A program made the position numbers and the translations under genes. The notes beneath the pieces were generated by a model that was not told the DNA's origin, made no database searches, and worked only from the letters and a program-made list of their open reading frames with translations. Shown one piece after another: positions 14,601-42,796 of a DNA stretch of 64,000 nucleotides. Position 1 is the first letter of the stretch. The number at the start of each line of letters is the position of its first letter. The stretch is taken from positions 1,257,177-1,321,176 of the forward strand of contig NC_020168.2 of NCBI RefSeq assembly GCF_000224145.3, in the 5' to 3' direction. This DNA is from Ciona intestinalis (lineage: Eukaryota; Chordata; Ascidiacea; Phlebobranchia; Cionidae).

Positions 14601-15347
14601 CGCTTTTTATTAATTTGCTCTTAACACTCAGCGCAAGCATACAAAATGAGCGATACAAACGTTTGAGTGCATGTAATATTGAAAAGGAATGTCAGAATCA
14701 GTTAAACACTTGCGAACGACTAACATAAAAAAATTGGTCAAATATATAGCATCGTCAAGGAATGGCCCTATGTGTTGAATATCAACAAAAATCAATTTAA
14801 ATTGTCATGCGTCTTGGTCATGGTTCAAAATAAAGTATATACGAAACACACTGTTATCTAGCAAATCGTAAAAAATATCCATGTTTGTTGGTCACTGCTA
14901 AGCACATGGAAAATTAATTGTGACATCACAGTAATACACATTTAGATTCGAGTAAAGCAGCGGATATTAGAGCGTGTGAATATGCACATGGACTACTACA
15001 CGTCACCGAAGCGATATATCTGCGATGCAGATGTCAACATTATGGCTCTTACAAGTGTAATGCAACATGCTTGTCAGGAAAACTACTAAATATTTAATAA
15101 GATTGTGTAGAGAAATGCCATTACAAAATGCTATTAAATATTTCTCTAAAATTTAAGTTGGAATGGCTGTCGAATGTATGGTGATGTGCTGTGGCCAACT
15201 ATATTGACAATTTTCTATAATCAACAGTGGTACGACAGCATCTGATTCTAGTTGTGCATATCCGTATAACTATAGACAATAATAATAAAATAGCGTGACT
15301 GCAAATACAAAAATAAAACTTTGTTTATCCACCTTACAATTTAAAAG
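5655..15347. other. Gene-poor region downstream of Six1/2
   Basis: Nearly 10 kb without a supportable gene on either strand. Open frames here are under 120 codons, have no matching splice sites and show no recognisable domain. The most GC-rich patches are near 6040-6400 and 9600-9760, and nothing coding was recognised in them. The stretch could hold distal regulatory sequence for Six1/2, but the sequence alone does not show this. Confidence 0.5.
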
Positions 15348-24137
<8,790 letters not shown>

Positions 24138-24363
24138 TCAGTTCTAAAATGAAAAATATAAAATTTATTTCCCAAATTAACATTATCATCCAACGTTAAT
24201 GGTGGAACTGATAAAACTAAAATGGCGACGAATTTCAGCAATATATTTGATCTGAGGGTAATTTTTAGTACATTGCTACACAACCAGCGTTAATTTAATA
24301 CAAACACAAATTAAAGACTCAATCTGACCGCAAAACCTGACTACATGCGATAATAATTAAAGT

Positions 24364-24633
24364 CTATTTCTGTTCTCTTCCTCCTTTATTTAAACAAAGT
24401 GGTTCAGTAACATCAGTCGCAGGTGTACATTCACCCAAACTACTGTCGCTTAAAATTGAATCTAACACATTAATAAGGAGTGCGCGAGAAGACACGAAAA
24501 ACAGATTCTGATTTGAGATTCTACTGTCGGATGTCACCAGCCGATCAATCAAGTTCTCTCGTTTTCGAATCTCTTTTTTCACGTAAGGGCACAAGGTTGG
24601 CAGACAACACTCTTCAAAAACATACGTTTCTAT
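24364..24633 (-). CDS. Possible exon of an unrecognised protein
   Basis: An open stretch of about 88 codons ending in TAG, preceded by possible acceptor sites (…AAAG and …ATAG) near 24630. Its composition looks protein-like, with motifs such as EECCLPTLCPYVKKEI and LIDRLVTSDS, but no family is recognised and no in-phase upstream exon was found. It lies 310 bases upstream of the Six1/2 start on the same strand and ends in a stop, so it is not a Six1/2 coding exon. It could be a small separate gene or chance. Confidence 0.3.
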   Translation of the reverse strand: METYVFEECCLPTLCPYVKKEIRKRENLIDRLVTSDSRISNQNLFFVSSRALLINVLDSILSDSSLGECTPATDVTEPLCLNKGGREQK

Positions 24634-25000
24634 CACTTTATTTTTAATCTTCCACCTTCTAAGCTATTTATTTCTTTTTGACTTAAAACTCCAACTTTTA
24701 ATCGTTGCATACGTTGCAATTATGAACAATTAGGGTATAATTTTAGGAATACGTTCGATTTACAAATAAATTACACTAAAAACCCATTTTTAATGTTGGT
24801 ATCGTGTATGATATATGCCATCATATTGAAATAACCAACACTGTAAAGTGTCGCTCATACACCAATGATTAACAAACGTATTCGCTCCACCGCGCCACCT
24901 GTTAGAATATTAAACAAAGCTTTCGAACGCGTTGACAAGGTAACCGTGATTATAATTCAAAAAGAGCATTTATGTATAATGATTGCAGTGTATCCTCGGC

Positions 25001-25225
25001 TTATACTACATTAATAGGAGATGCATAGGCATGAACAAATTGCTTTATCGTTGCTGATTTTGGTAGATCTGCACATAGACCAGAGGGTTTCGTTATTTTT
25101 CCTCTTGTAAAAACGTCATGTGGTGGTTTCAGCCTTATGTATAATGCATGCAACGATATTTTGTAGATCGACGCTCCAATACTCATCATACCCGCCATTT
25201 TATCGCTTATCAAAACACTACTCAT
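25001..25225 (-). CDS. Possible small gene or first exon, unrecognised
   Basis: ATG-initiated 74-codon frame containing KMAGMMSIGASIYKISLHAL. No domain or signal is recognised. No donor joins it in phase to the candidate exon at 24364-24633. Listed because its codon content is less random than its surroundings. Confidence 0.22.
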   Translation of the reverse strand: MSSVLISDKMAGMMSIGASIYKISLHALYIRLKPPHDVFTRGKITKPSGLCADLPKSATIKQFVHAYASPINVV

Positions 25226-25416
25226 ATACAGTACTGTGAGGGAGATGGGACACCTTTAGTATATAATATTAAAATATTCTGATTGTATTCCACGGTCTAT
25301 TGAAGTCGTGAGAATACGGAATATTACTTTTTTTCAATGTTTTTTCTTGTATACTAGCAGATTGGACGAGAAAATACAATGAAAATCTTTTCCATCGTCT
25401 CCCACCCCACTGTATA
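25226..25416 (+). mobile_element. MITE family copy 4
   Basis: TGAGGGAGATGGGACACC at the left and CGTCTCCCACCCCACTGTA at the right. It is diverged in the middle, with the forkhead-like core lost (TTTTTCTTGTATACTAGC). It abuts copy 5. Confidence 0.75.
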
Positions 25417-25615
25417 TAGTAGAAAGAGTGGGGGAAGACGGGACACCTTTAGTGCATAATATCCAAATAGCCTGATCGTGTTTTAAACAAATATCAACGA
25501 TCTATTGGAGTTGTGAGGATACGGTTTTATAATTAATTGAATTTTCTTTGTTTACCACCAGATGAGACGAGAAAATATCAAAAAGATGTTCCATCTTCCC
25601 CCACCCTATACTAAA
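25417..25615 (+). mobile_element. MITE family copy 5
   Basis: AGAGTGGGGGAAGACGGGAC at the left and CATCTTCCCCCACCCTATAC at the right, with the core TTCTTTGTTTACCACC. It is head-to-tail with copy 4 and shares the TATA at the boundary. Confidence 0.85.
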
Positions 25616-28525
25616 TATATAAGAATGCAATCCAAGAATGTTTAATGCAGTTCAGTAAACAAACACACCATTTACAATATATATAAAAGCTTGAAAACAC
25701 ACCTTAAAGGTTTTAAACGGTTTTATTACCACCCATGGCAAAATTAATGTTATACAAATATTTCAACGCACCTAACAATTTAAAAGTATCGCTATTCTCT
25801 TCTAACTAATTTGGTATCTATAGCTTGTCAAGTTTGACTATTTTAAAAATTATACCTCCTATTTAAATTACTTAGCTTTTATTCGTTAATTTCCCACTTT
25901 TGTTGTTAGAACGGAACTTTTTAAAATCTTTGAAGTTTTATTAATCCAGTTTTCCGTTACGTGATATCTTTAATTTAGTGGTTAACAAATACTTTTGATA
26001 GTTCCCGCTTTTATAGACAAAATTATAAGAAAAACAATAGACAATTGTTTTCTTACATGTACGCGCACTTTAATCCGACCAATTAACGCCACGTGAGTTT
26101 AAAAGTAAACAACTCGTTCCACTTCATCACGCTCGTAGCACGTGACTTAATACGGAGCTTAAAATATCCGATTGCTGACATTTGTAGCGTTGATGATCGC
26201 ATTAAACAAGCAAAGCGATTCCCTTTGATCAAACAGCGTTGGGAAATCGGTCCTTGCGTGTCGGAATTAGTAAATAATTACTATGCAAATATGCGTTAAT
26301 ATTAATTGGCAGTTTAGCAGTTGACAGATCGTTTGAAAATATGAAAGGTATATTACTACAATTACAATAATCTCAGTGCGTTTAATATTCTTTCATTGTT
26401 GTTACAAACTTTCTGTGTTGCTTAGAAATCTACTCTACTACCTCGGATAAACCATTGTTTTCGCTTTTTCCACTTCATTGCTAAGTTCTTATTCTAACAA
26501 ATTTATCAGATGCTCACTTATTTCAACTATTGCGTTTGTTAGACCAAGAGAGACACGAGGGCGAACACTTCGAGACGAAAAAGGAAGTTGCCAATTTTTA
26601 GATCACAGTGTGTTGAGTGACGTCACACACTAATCGAAGTTCAGCGTCCATGTTTCGATAAAAACAAAAGTTAAACAAATAATAGAATGTGATAGCAAAC
26701 CAGTTAATGCACTTTCGGTCACTGTCTATTTCTTAACTTTTCGCTGGTTTCCACTGAGAGAAAAACTCGTTATCGCTCGTCAGTGCAAAGGTAGTAGAGT
26801 GTGAGCGACGTTCTACCTTTATCTGTCTTATCGGGGGCGCTGGGTCGTGAAGACGAATCATTTTCCCACAGATTTTTCTCTGCCCACCCCTCTTTCCCAC
26901 GTAGCCCCTAATTAACGTGATTCATCAAAGCCGATGGTGCATTGGGTCTTGGCCACCCCGCACCCCATGTTTTTACACCAGGCAAGCTATATAATCCTTT
27001 TCACTTTTACGACAACATGATATTGTACAAAATGATATAGTATCATGATATAAAATAGTATACGCATTAAACCTAATACCATACACAAATGCGAAAACAT
27101 AACCGCAACTGGTCTGCATGTATTAGCAAACTCCCCATATGTTTGCCATTGTCACAAGATGTTTTATAAGTAAAGTTGGTATAGATAACTCTTTTTTTCA
27201 GAAAACGCTTTGAAGTTTTACTTAACTGACAGTATTTTGAGAAGTGTTAAATACTTATCCGTGTCATGATCATTATAGCTTATTGTAAATGGTGCGGGGA
27301 TCCACATTTCAAACAAACACATCAATCACTTAAGTCGGTGATAAATACTTTGATTTCAGTAGCCAAAACACGACTCACAATAAATCGTTCTATCCATGTT
27401 TTACTCAAACGTTCACACGCCTAATTGCCAATTCAAACCTTTCTCAAACAAAACTACCGTGGGGAATTCTACCAGCAGCAGCTTTAATTCCCATCGTTAT
27501 AAAGAGCAATCCTACGTTTAAAACGCGGTCAGACTGTTTACATTTTTATATTTTCCCGTCATGTAACACCTTGTCGGTACGGATTGAGTCATAATCCAGA
27601 AATCCACTTTGCAGAATTGAGTTCCCCATATTTCCACTCGACCATGACCGACCCGTGATACGTCATTGAATCGTTGTCAACGTTAACTGAGTGTGACGTA
27701 TTAGTGTCAGAAACTAAACTAATCTTGTACCGGTTGACTCCTTTTTTTAACCAGACGACTGAAAGATGTTAAAAGTCGACTGTTCATTTCACAGCCATGG
27801 TAATGTTGTTGTAGGCCGCGACATATTATGAAGTGTCCTGAGAGTGAACATCAATCGCGCTTGGTGTCAACCGTAAACAAATTGTTTTAATTTAATTTCA
27901 AATCGTTCGTTACTGACGTGGCTCAATATCAAAGCAATGCTCGGTGTAGAAACGCTATCACGTTCCCCCTCTATAATTATATAAAGTGGTTAGATTTTTT
28001 CCTATAAAATGACTTTTTCCCATTAGGATACAAATAAAATTCCCAGTGAAACGATATTTTGTTATTTGTAAAACACTAAGCGTTCCCTTTGATCCTATGG
28101 ATAAACATTATGTTAGTAACATAAGGTGCTAACAGCGGCAAGATCTAAACGTGCGTGTGACTAAGACATCCCGCGTACATTGTTTAGCACAAAGCATCAC
28201 TTTCAACAACCTGTTTATGCGTATCACACTAAACCGTGCTACAAGATAGCTAAGCACCAAAACGTGTAAATGAAATCAAAACCATCACCGGAAAAGTGAG
28301 AGTCAATAAATACGTTTTAAACCTAGACGTTTCCTGTCACAAAAAAGACACCTAAAATCATATTTAAATAATTTTGATTACAGCAACTTAACCAAAGTAT
28401 ATTAAAGCGTTATATTTTTTCGAAGTTTAAAAATCTAAACCAACTGTTATCGCGTTTTTAACAGGCTTAAATGATATTGTCCCCCACACCATGACCGGTT
28501 TAAAAATATTTTTTAGTTCGGGATA
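25616..28525. other. Gene-poor region upstream of Six1/2, part 1
   Basis: No supportable exon. A relatively GC-rich patch near 26760-26970 contains CCCCTAATTAAC, a 12-mer with a homeodomain-type TAATTA core that also occurs near 8590. Nothing more specific can be read. Confidence 0.4.
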
Positions 28526-28720
28526 AAGTAGAGTGGGGTAAAATGGGACACCTTTAACAAATGATATCCAAATATCCTGATCATGTTTTAAACAATTAAC
28601 AACGGTCTATGAGAGTCGTAAGGATACGGCTTTATAATTCTTGGAATGTTTTTTGTTTACTACCAAATTGGAAGTGAAATTGGAATGAAAAGGTGTCCCA
28701 TCTTCCCCCACCCTACTATA
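28526..28720 (+). mobile_element. MITE family copy 6
   Basis: GAGTGGGGTAAAATGGGACA at the left and CATCTTCCCCCACCCTACTA at the right, with TTTTTGTTTACTACC inside. Confidence 0.85.
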
Positions 28721-28837
28721 GTTATATTTCTTGATGTTTACAAGATCATAATCATTGCAAGTAAAAATTCTACACCATCTATGGGAATTTTGAACACTTC
28801 CGGTGTATATAGAAGGTTTAATTGCTTCGTGCGACAG

Positions 28838-29086
28838 GAACGTTTCTCACGTACAAGTGGAATTTCTCCGTAATTCTTGTGCTTTCGCATGACCTTCTGC
28901 TGCAGCAACACCACGTGATCCCTGATAATTGCTCAAAACTTTTCGAAAATGCATCTCAGATTACCCACGATGCACGGTTCGTTGAACAAATACGAGAAAT
29001 TTGGAGACCTTGGTTTGTCCTACCGGCATGGAAACATTGTTTCCCAAATACAATTTTTGCTTTAGAAATTTTGGTTTCGAAGCAGG
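28838..29086 (+). CDS. Possible exon of unrecognised protein
   Basis: An 83-codon open stretch between an acceptor (GCGACAG) and a donor (GCAG|GTATAA), with protein-like segments such as DARFVEQIREIWRPWF and WKHCFPNTIFALE. No family is recognised and neighbouring exons were not found. It may be an isolated pseudo-exon. Confidence 0.25.
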
Positions 29087-32000
29087 TATAAATATTGTTT
29101 ACATTTTATTTAGCTGATACAGGGATATAATGATTTAGTATACGATTCGACAAAAGTAATTTGTACATCGCTGAATATTAATACTTAAAGGATTGGGGAT
29201 CAAATTCTTTGAAACCCACCTGGGAAAAGTTTTGGAAACAGATAGAAATGGCGAAATCTTAATTCGAAATCTTTCCTCACGGGATTTATAAAGTGAGTTC
29301 TAATTTTAAAGCCAACTTTATCCGACTTTTCTCAATTGGTTGTCTGTTTTTCGGGCTGAAATATATTAGAAGCTATTGCCTTAACTTGGTTCTACTAAAA
29401 CTGCTATCATGACCATCGATAATTCTCAAGTATTCGTGGCAAGATTTAATCTAGCCATTATAGCCAAGAAGGAATGCGGCACATTTAAGCTGAACTCATA
29501 AACGAATATTCGCTTGCTTGTAGTTACAGGGTATCATCTGTCTCCATGCAATGCTTCACCCTCTCGCTATTACGTGATCTATATTATGATAAGACATCGT
29601 GTATTGAGCTTTATACTGGTCTTATTTACGGGCCACACTTACCAAATACTGCTAAATCATTACATGGAACATTGCCGCATCGGAAACTCCAAAGTTACTT
29701 AAAATAAAAAAAAACTAAGCAGTATACCACCACGGTCAGTTACAAACTTGAACAGCTTCCATTAATTTTCGATTACGGTCAGATCTACGGATAAATTTCC
29801 AATTTTCATGTCTGTCATTTTCCGATATCGGGTAACATGATACACGATTACGTTTAATCTCAAGAAAGTCGGAATCGAGGGTTTATGAACATTGACTACA
29901 TTCAGTGAAGCACCCAACCGAACCAAAATAAGTAATTTGTTAATTTACGCTTCAAACCCCTATATACTGCCTTAAGTTTATTATTTCTATTGTCCAATAA
30001 ATAATGATACAGTTAATATTGTTGTATTAACTATGTTTTGTTTAAGTATTGATTACGAATTTTGTAAAGATTTAAATCAAAATATTACCCCTTAGTTAAC
30101 TAAAAGTATTTTAATCATTTTAACACTGTTTTGATCTTTCTGCGTGGCTACATAGAGTGTCAGTGTAGTGAAGTGGTGTGTATTGTAGTCTGCTCATGCA
30201 TCGAAAATGGCCGCTATCGATATATGAAAGCTGCAATGCCAAAATATGATTTCTGAAGAAGTTTATTATTTACTTTATTAACTTACTTGGGAGCAAAAAA
30301 CTAATGCAGGACTATTTACTAGAAATGTGTTTCTAGCACTTTGTTATTTTGTGCAGCCATCGTATTCCTGAATTTCGTAAATTAGTAGTGTGTTTATAAG
30401 TAAACAAAATGGACTCCATAAATTCTGAACCTCAAGCGAAGAACGTTAAACTTTGAAAACAAACACATTTGCAGTCGAAAATCTATGAGCGGTGTTTTTG
30501 TGCGGAAGTACATATAACTATAAACGTTGTGTAGTTTACAAAACATTGTGAGGTTAATGTTCTGTGATCTTACAAGCATATCACAACATGAACATCAGAC
30601 CACCTTTGCGGCGTTTTAAACTTTACACTTAAACATCTGTTTCTTATATGACTTTTCGTGACTAAACGTTGATTTCCACCTCACGCATGTCGTAACACAA
30701 CAGATTATCAGTGTTCTTTGTTTCTGTTATGAGCAACGCGCGACGTTATCTTTCAGAAGCAACGTTATAACAGCGTGTTTGTTGTATTTAGCGAAATATA
30801 CTTCTTAGCATTTCTGGCATTAAATTTACTTCAGGTACGCTGTTTGTGGGTTATTAAATTGCAAAACAATTTTTTTGTTTTGTTTTCCTGGTTTAAAGCA
30901 GTGCTGTGGCGCCATTCTCGTGGACGCAAACACCTGTATTAGTTGCATTCTAAAGTTTCATCTTGTCTTCGATTTTCGCGACAATTACCTGAAGATGAGT
31001 AGGTGAATTGATACTGGAATTGCGAAATTTTAAATATCTAAATATAGTATTGCACCGGTCATGTATATTTCATCCATAAAGGAAGCCAAATATACCTAAC
31101 AATGTACGAAAAATAAAGATATCCCCGAGCAGAATGAACGATTTGGTCAACGTGTCTCACCGGTCCAACCCGACAGTATAAATGTCTTAGTCGTGTTCGG
31201 TGTCCAATTCTCGAAGATTTCGAGCAAATTTCAATCGTATTGAATTCTACTATAAACAAACTGAAGTTCGTTTGTAGAGCGGGGACATGAAAGGGCTACT
31301 TACAACATATTACAATGATTTCCCGCCCGATCAACCCTTTGATGTGACAGGCTGTACACCTTGACCACAGGCAAGGATATTACACACTTCTAAACTTTAA
31401 ACACGTAAGTAATAGCAGTATGATAAAACGAACCTTTACCCTATTTGTTAATGGGTAATATTATGCTGATATATAGCTTGTTACGTATGTTGCATTAATA
31501 AGAAATATATTGCTAAAAAAGTGTTTGAATTCGAATTCGACGTGTCAGGTCGTTTGACAGGTATGGTATTATGTTCTGAGAGTAACTTTATTGACCGAGA
31601 CGAAATTCTAGCCGAAAATTTAAAACAGAGTTTCGTGAAGTCTAAACAAGTTTGCTGAAAGCAGTTACAGAATTGGTTAAAAACTGCACGCAAAAGCGAT
31701 TACTTAAGTGGCGAGCGTTTCGTATTACAAAGTTTTAAAAGCTCTACTTTTCTGCTATTTGCCCGAATGTTGGAATAGAGAATGAAAAACCGTATATATC
31801 ATCTATATAAGAAAAAACAGGGTACAGCCGTGAAGCAAAAGCTCATCATCTGCTGTATTGATAAGTTCATAGTACCTAACGATATCTCTGCACATATACA
31901 TTTAAACAACCCACGAACTTTTTAGCAAAAGTACCTGTTTATCTTTCAGACTTCTAACTTCGGGTTCCAATTTCATCCATTTCAAGCGAAAAAATCCACA

Positions 32001-32508
32001 ATAATATACCTAACTACATCTGCGTATATCCGCCGGATTAGACTTGCACCCTACAGCTTCTTATACGTTCGTACACTAATATATATGATCTGCATCTGGT
32101 GCGTATTCGAGAAAAGGCATTTTATTCGAAACAGCCTCTGTTACCTGATACCCCACCGCGACGATTAGCTGCACGCCTGGCCAGATGTGTCAACCACTTA
32201 TGGAATTAACCATGTCTCTTACACTCACGTATAAATTACAAACTTGATATAAATGGCCACCCAATAGGTTAAAATAAGGTATTATAAAAATATATAATAG
32301 CCTAGCTGTGTATGTGGTACTTACGTATGGTTATGTCGTAAATTAAAAACATTACACAAATATAAAGCAGCGCGTTGTATATTATTGTACGCGAACTGTA
32401 AACCATTTCGTATAATTTTCATTAAAAGATAACTTGGTTTGTTCAATTGTACTGAAAATCATAACTATGCATCAAACACGCATGGAACCGTTACGTGTTT
32501 TAATTGTA
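29087..32508. other. Gene-poor region upstream of Six1/2, part 2
   Basis: Read on both strands; no exon, repeat array or RNA gene that I can support. Confidence 0.4.
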
Positions 32509-32700
32509 TATAGTAGGGGGGTGGGGGACACCTTATCATTCTATATTCTCGTCACATTTGGTAGTAAACAAAGAACATTTACATAGTTATAAAACCGTAT
32601 CGTCACGACTCCAATAGACCATTGTTAATTTTTAAAAACACAATCAGGATATTTAGATATTATGTGCTAAAGGTGTTCCATCTTCCCCCAATTTACTATA
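32509..32700 (-). mobile_element. MITE family copy 7
   Basis: TAGTAGGGGGGTGGGGGACACC at the left, shortened by loss of part of the GAAGATGG segment, and CATCTTCCCCCAATTTACTATA at the right. It contains GGTAGTAAACAAAGAAC and is followed by a short TA run. Confidence 0.8.
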
Positions 32701-32711
32701 TATATATATAT

Positions 32712-35318
32712 ATTTTTAGGGCAAAAATAATAAAAATTATTAAACTTGATACAATAAACGTAACAGACTAGATAACCACTCTGCTTAATTAAACAGAATA
32801 AGATTTAAATGTTTCGTTTGCACCAAACGTTCCTGAGAATTTCGCCCCAAATATAGAATACAAAATATTTTCCATATAAATATTTATAACGGCGTTGCGT
32901 TGGTGGAATAAGTAATTTTCCAAAGCTCCTTAAAAAATAAATACTGCCCACCCGTGTTCAAACATTTAGCGACGAGTAATTCGTGGTGTTTTAAAACCTC
33001 CAGTTATAGTGTGGACCACAAATCATCGTGAACACACGTGGAGCGAAACGGCTAAGTCAACATACTGGAAAAATGTAACTTGATAGATGACCACTTCAAG
33101 TTTAGGGGTGGCGTATACTTCGCTTCGCCTAAGTCCTTAATGACTCATATATAAGTAACGTATATAATGGTTTCTAGCGATACCGGTATGGCTGTCACTT
33201 TCTGTTTTAAAAGAATTTAACTTTTATTTTTGCATTCTATTTACACTCACATTTTCTAAAGGTTTGTTGCTGGGAATATTTCAGGTTTCTCAATAAATTT
33301 TAATTTTTAGTTACTGTATTTTAATTTTTTGTTGGTGCTTAGTTTTATGCGTACTTTACAAAACTAACATTAGCATGTAGCAATGAAAGATTGCATGCGC
33401 GTAATTAACCCATCATCGATCACTGTTTCACACTTGTCTGATTTCAAGAAACGAAGCAAACGAAACATTCTTCAAATCCTCGTTGTTGGATACTGTGACG
33501 AAAGAGGGGATTCCCCGAACACCCACTCAGATATCTGGATCATCGTAATCGAGACCACAACATCCTTCTATGTATATGGGGCTATCAACCCTACTTTACA
33601 TTTGTCTGTTTCTGATGACGAATAAATGCGTTATAATGTCTCATATTTGTTTCTTCATCTAATCCTACTTCAACGTCATTAAATGATTGGATTTGTTTCG
33701 TCCGTTGTCACAATTTCAGAGCACGGGGACTCGCTGATCACCAGCCCGTATCGTATGTTGTTACAGCATATGTGAGCAAAGATTAGATGAGCGGTCCAAT
33801 TGCAGAGTAATCTTTTTTTCGTTTTTTTTATCGCGCTGATTAAAATTCTAAAAATCGCCTAAATGTATTACATTTCGTGATAATCCAATTTCAAATGCAA
33901 TATTTATATTGTCATTCCCTTATTCTCACCTATTTGCGGGTATTTTTTCAACAATATTTAAAAATGAAAGTCAGAATAAATTATTAGTTCATTTAGACTG
34001 GCCAAAGCATCTGATACTGTAGGACTCTTGATTTTATGATGATTAATTAAGAAACAGCAGTCTAAATCCTCTTGGCTTTGTATCATGGGAGCGTTCAAGC
34101 GTTTTCCGCGTGAGTGTGGCGCCGAAACGATGGCCTTTTGCTGCTTACTATAACCCCGTACCCCGTTCCCACAGCCTCTTGAGTTTGTACGCATGGGGCC
34201 GGCTGTATGGCATGTTAACGCCACGGATTGGGTTTCCGGGGCAGAATAACTGCCGTTCAAGAAATGCGAATCACGCTAAGTCTCTAGACGATAAGCGCCC
34301 ATATATATACAGTTTGTAATTGAAGCGCTACCAATTACACTACAAAACTATAAGTCATATTTAGGCCTTGTTGGTGGTAAGGAAATGGCTATTTGGTTGA
34401 CACTTACTTTGTTCAATATGTAAGTTGAATGTTACATGAATGGCGCGTGTATTTATTTTGTTGGAAAAGTTAATAACATTTGGATTAACGACCCGCCATT
34501 CCTTACCACTTTATGCTGCACTAACTATTTAAGGACGAAGTTGGGTTGTGTCGACTGCGGTAATTTACAGAGTCTAATCTTACTGTTTGTGGTTTGTTTT
34601 TCACACGAGAACGGCATGGCGATGCAATGTGTTGGTATTGATGGGGAAGCTTTTTCGTCATTAATATAAATCAAAAAAGTGAAACTCGTTCTTTTCATCG
34701 TTATTATTAATCTGCCCTTTACGCTAGGTTTTTGCTTTAAATTCATTTTGCCACAAAGCTTTAAAATATGAAATATTCTTTTAAAACGCGTCTGGTGCTT
34801 AGATGCGGTTCGTAAAATATGCGAGTTGTGTGAAGTTATTTTCCCATGAAATTCCCATGAGAGGGTGTAAACTTTGCTCGTTTTTTAGCGATGGTTTCGG
34901 TCACGTAGAGGTCAACAGGCACGTGACCCCCGCCTCTTCCAGGCTTATCACTTTTTTAAAAAAGATTTTGTTTCAGGTATATATTCTTCATCAGTTGTAT
35001 TTATTACTAAACGCATACACCATTACAATATGTTTAGTTACAGTTATGTATACAAAATATTCCTTTTTATTCACATGTTATTTTATAATACTGTTTAACG
35101 ATTGTTTAATATCCCTTACATGAAGTTACATAGACAGAGCGCTATATCGCTAAGGAATAAGTTAGAAAACGATTTGCTGACGTGTCCTATATGCCATATA
35201 TGAGCTAAATTTTATTTTTGAATAACCCTGACTGAGGCGCAGTGGCTTTTAATATCATTATGGGTTACTGAATAAAGTTCTAAACACGTTTGTTCGGTTC
35301 AAATGTTTTGAATAAAAT
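32712..35318. other. Gene-poor region upstream of the DPP4-like gene
   Basis: Only short open frames without domains. Around 34300-34360 the minus strand has a tRNA-like A-box (GTAGTGTAATTGGTAGCGC) without a complete cloverleaf, possibly a tRNA-derived fragment. Confidence 0.35.
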
Positions 35319-35355
35319 GTGCTAATGGGGTGCCCCATCTTTCCCCACCCTACTA
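35319..35355 (+). mobile_element. MITE fragment (right terminus)
   Basis: Retains GTGCCCCATCTTTCCCCACCCTACTA. The left half is missing or unrecognisable. Confidence 0.55.
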
Positions 35356-35925
35356 CATGCATTCATTGATTTTACAAATATTTGCCATGATATAATAAAT
35401 AATGAATGTAACTTGCTTTATCTTTACGTGGCGGTAAAAAACAACAGTCGTTATAACACGCTGGTTCTGTTATATACATCACGTGCTTACGAGTTACCAC
35501 GTATGTTTTGAGGAAAACTTGTCTTTATAGCGAGTGCTTTACTAACCAACTGTAGATGCAGTTTACAGAGTAGCACCTTTTTTGTGGCGTGGTTGGGCTT
35601 GCGACCATTTAGTACGACCCACGAGGACATGTTTTTTTGTTTTTTTGCACGAGGACATGTTTCGGTTGTTTGACTTTACACAGCCCACGTACGCCATCTA
35701 CCGCATGTGCGCTGTGTGCTCTATTGACGATTTTAAACAAATTTCCAGAAAATATCTAAGTGTCGACACGCTTTTAGGTAGTCAAAGCCATGCTCTTTAT
35801 TGGCGATAATCTTGCTTTTTCAAGCCCAAACTAAAAATAAATCGGAAACATTTTTATACATTTGTGTAAAAAATGGAGACTGAGAAGTTGCAAACAAACA
35901 TAGGTTAAATGATAGCAATACATCT

Positions 35926-36126
35926 ATATATGGTAGTATGGGGTAACATGCGATACGTTTTCAGTAATTTTCAAGACCTATTTGGTAGTAAACAATATAT
36001 TTCGTAACTAATTAACCCAACCTTTTCGACTCTAAAAAGCGTTGCTTATTGTTTAAAACACAATCAGGAAATGTGTGATTTAGCTACTAACCATATACCA
36101 CATTTTCTTACCAAGTATTACTTATA
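35926..36126 (-). mobile_element. Diverged MITE copy upstream of the DPP4-like gene
   Basis: GGTAGTATGGGGTAACATG at the left, TTTGGTAGTAAACAATAT in the interior and a decayed right terminus ending near ACTTATA. It lies less than 200 bases before the DPP4-like start codon. Confidence 0.65.
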
Positions 36127-36309
36127 ATCTAGAATTGACAGACCTGCATTTTGTTTTTGGTTTAATACTATTCATGGTGGTGCTGATGGCAATCGACAAA
36201 TAGCTGTCGTAATGTGGCCAGGTTAATAATTAAACGATACCTCCCTTATGCATCTGTGTATGTTATAGGATTATTCAGAAAGATTGTGGCGTCTTACTGC
36301 ACAGATACA

Positions 36310-42152
<5,843 letters not shown>

Positions 42153-42403
42153 ATTTTAACATGATGTTTAATTCTTAAAAGCGGAATTTTGCTAATTCTT
42201 TTAATTTTAGACATTTTTGAGATTTTGATTAAATGTTGGAAGTGTATATGGCATTGCTTTGTTTTTGCATGATTAGGTTATGCATATGTAAAAATGAAAA
42301 TTATTTGAATTATACAGGCTGTCAGGAGTTTTGTTCAGATATTTGAAGATAGTACAGTGAAAATATTAACGTATGATACAGGCAAATAATAAAAAAAATG
42401 TTA

Positions 42404-42409
42404 AATAAA
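42404..42409 (+). terminator. Candidate polyadenylation signal of the DPP4-like gene
   Basis: AATAAA about 250 bases after the stop codon at 42152, on the gene's strand. Confidence 0.45.
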
Positions 42410-42596
42410 GCATTTTTTCTATATAGGTAAAATATTTGAAATATTAAGATGCTAATTTTAAATGCTCGTTGGATCATGGTAAAAAAAAGTGGTTTGCAAC
42501 TGTGAACTATTAAACTAGTTTTGTGGAATAATAAAAATATTGTTTCGTACAGTTTATTTTTGTGAAGTAAAATTAGTTTAGCTTTGTAGGAAGATC

Positions 42597-42796
42597 TATA
42601 TAGTAGGGTGGGGGGAGATGGGACACCTTTAACACATAATTTCCAAATAGCCTGATCGTGTTTTAAAGATTTAACAACGGTCTGTGGAAGTCGTAAGGAT
42701 ACGGTTTCATAATTCTTTGAATGTTCCGTGTTTACTACCAAATGGAAAAAGAAAACAAAATGAAAAGGTGTCCCAATTCCTCCCACCCTACTATAT
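42597..42796 (+). mobile_element. MITE family copy between DPP4-like and Igsf9-like genes
   Basis: TAGTAGGGTGGGGGGAGATG at the left and CCCAATTCCTCCCACCCTAC at the right, with CCGTGTTTACTACC inside. It keeps the GTAAAC motif on the minus strand. Confidence 0.85.

Noticed and set aside
33383..33625. 80-codon ATG frame on the plus strand
   Set aside because: No recognised family or nearby exons; somewhat higher GC content is not enough.
34300..34360. tRNA gene on the minus strand
   Set aside because: Only an A-box-like stretch is seen; no complete cloverleaf or B box.
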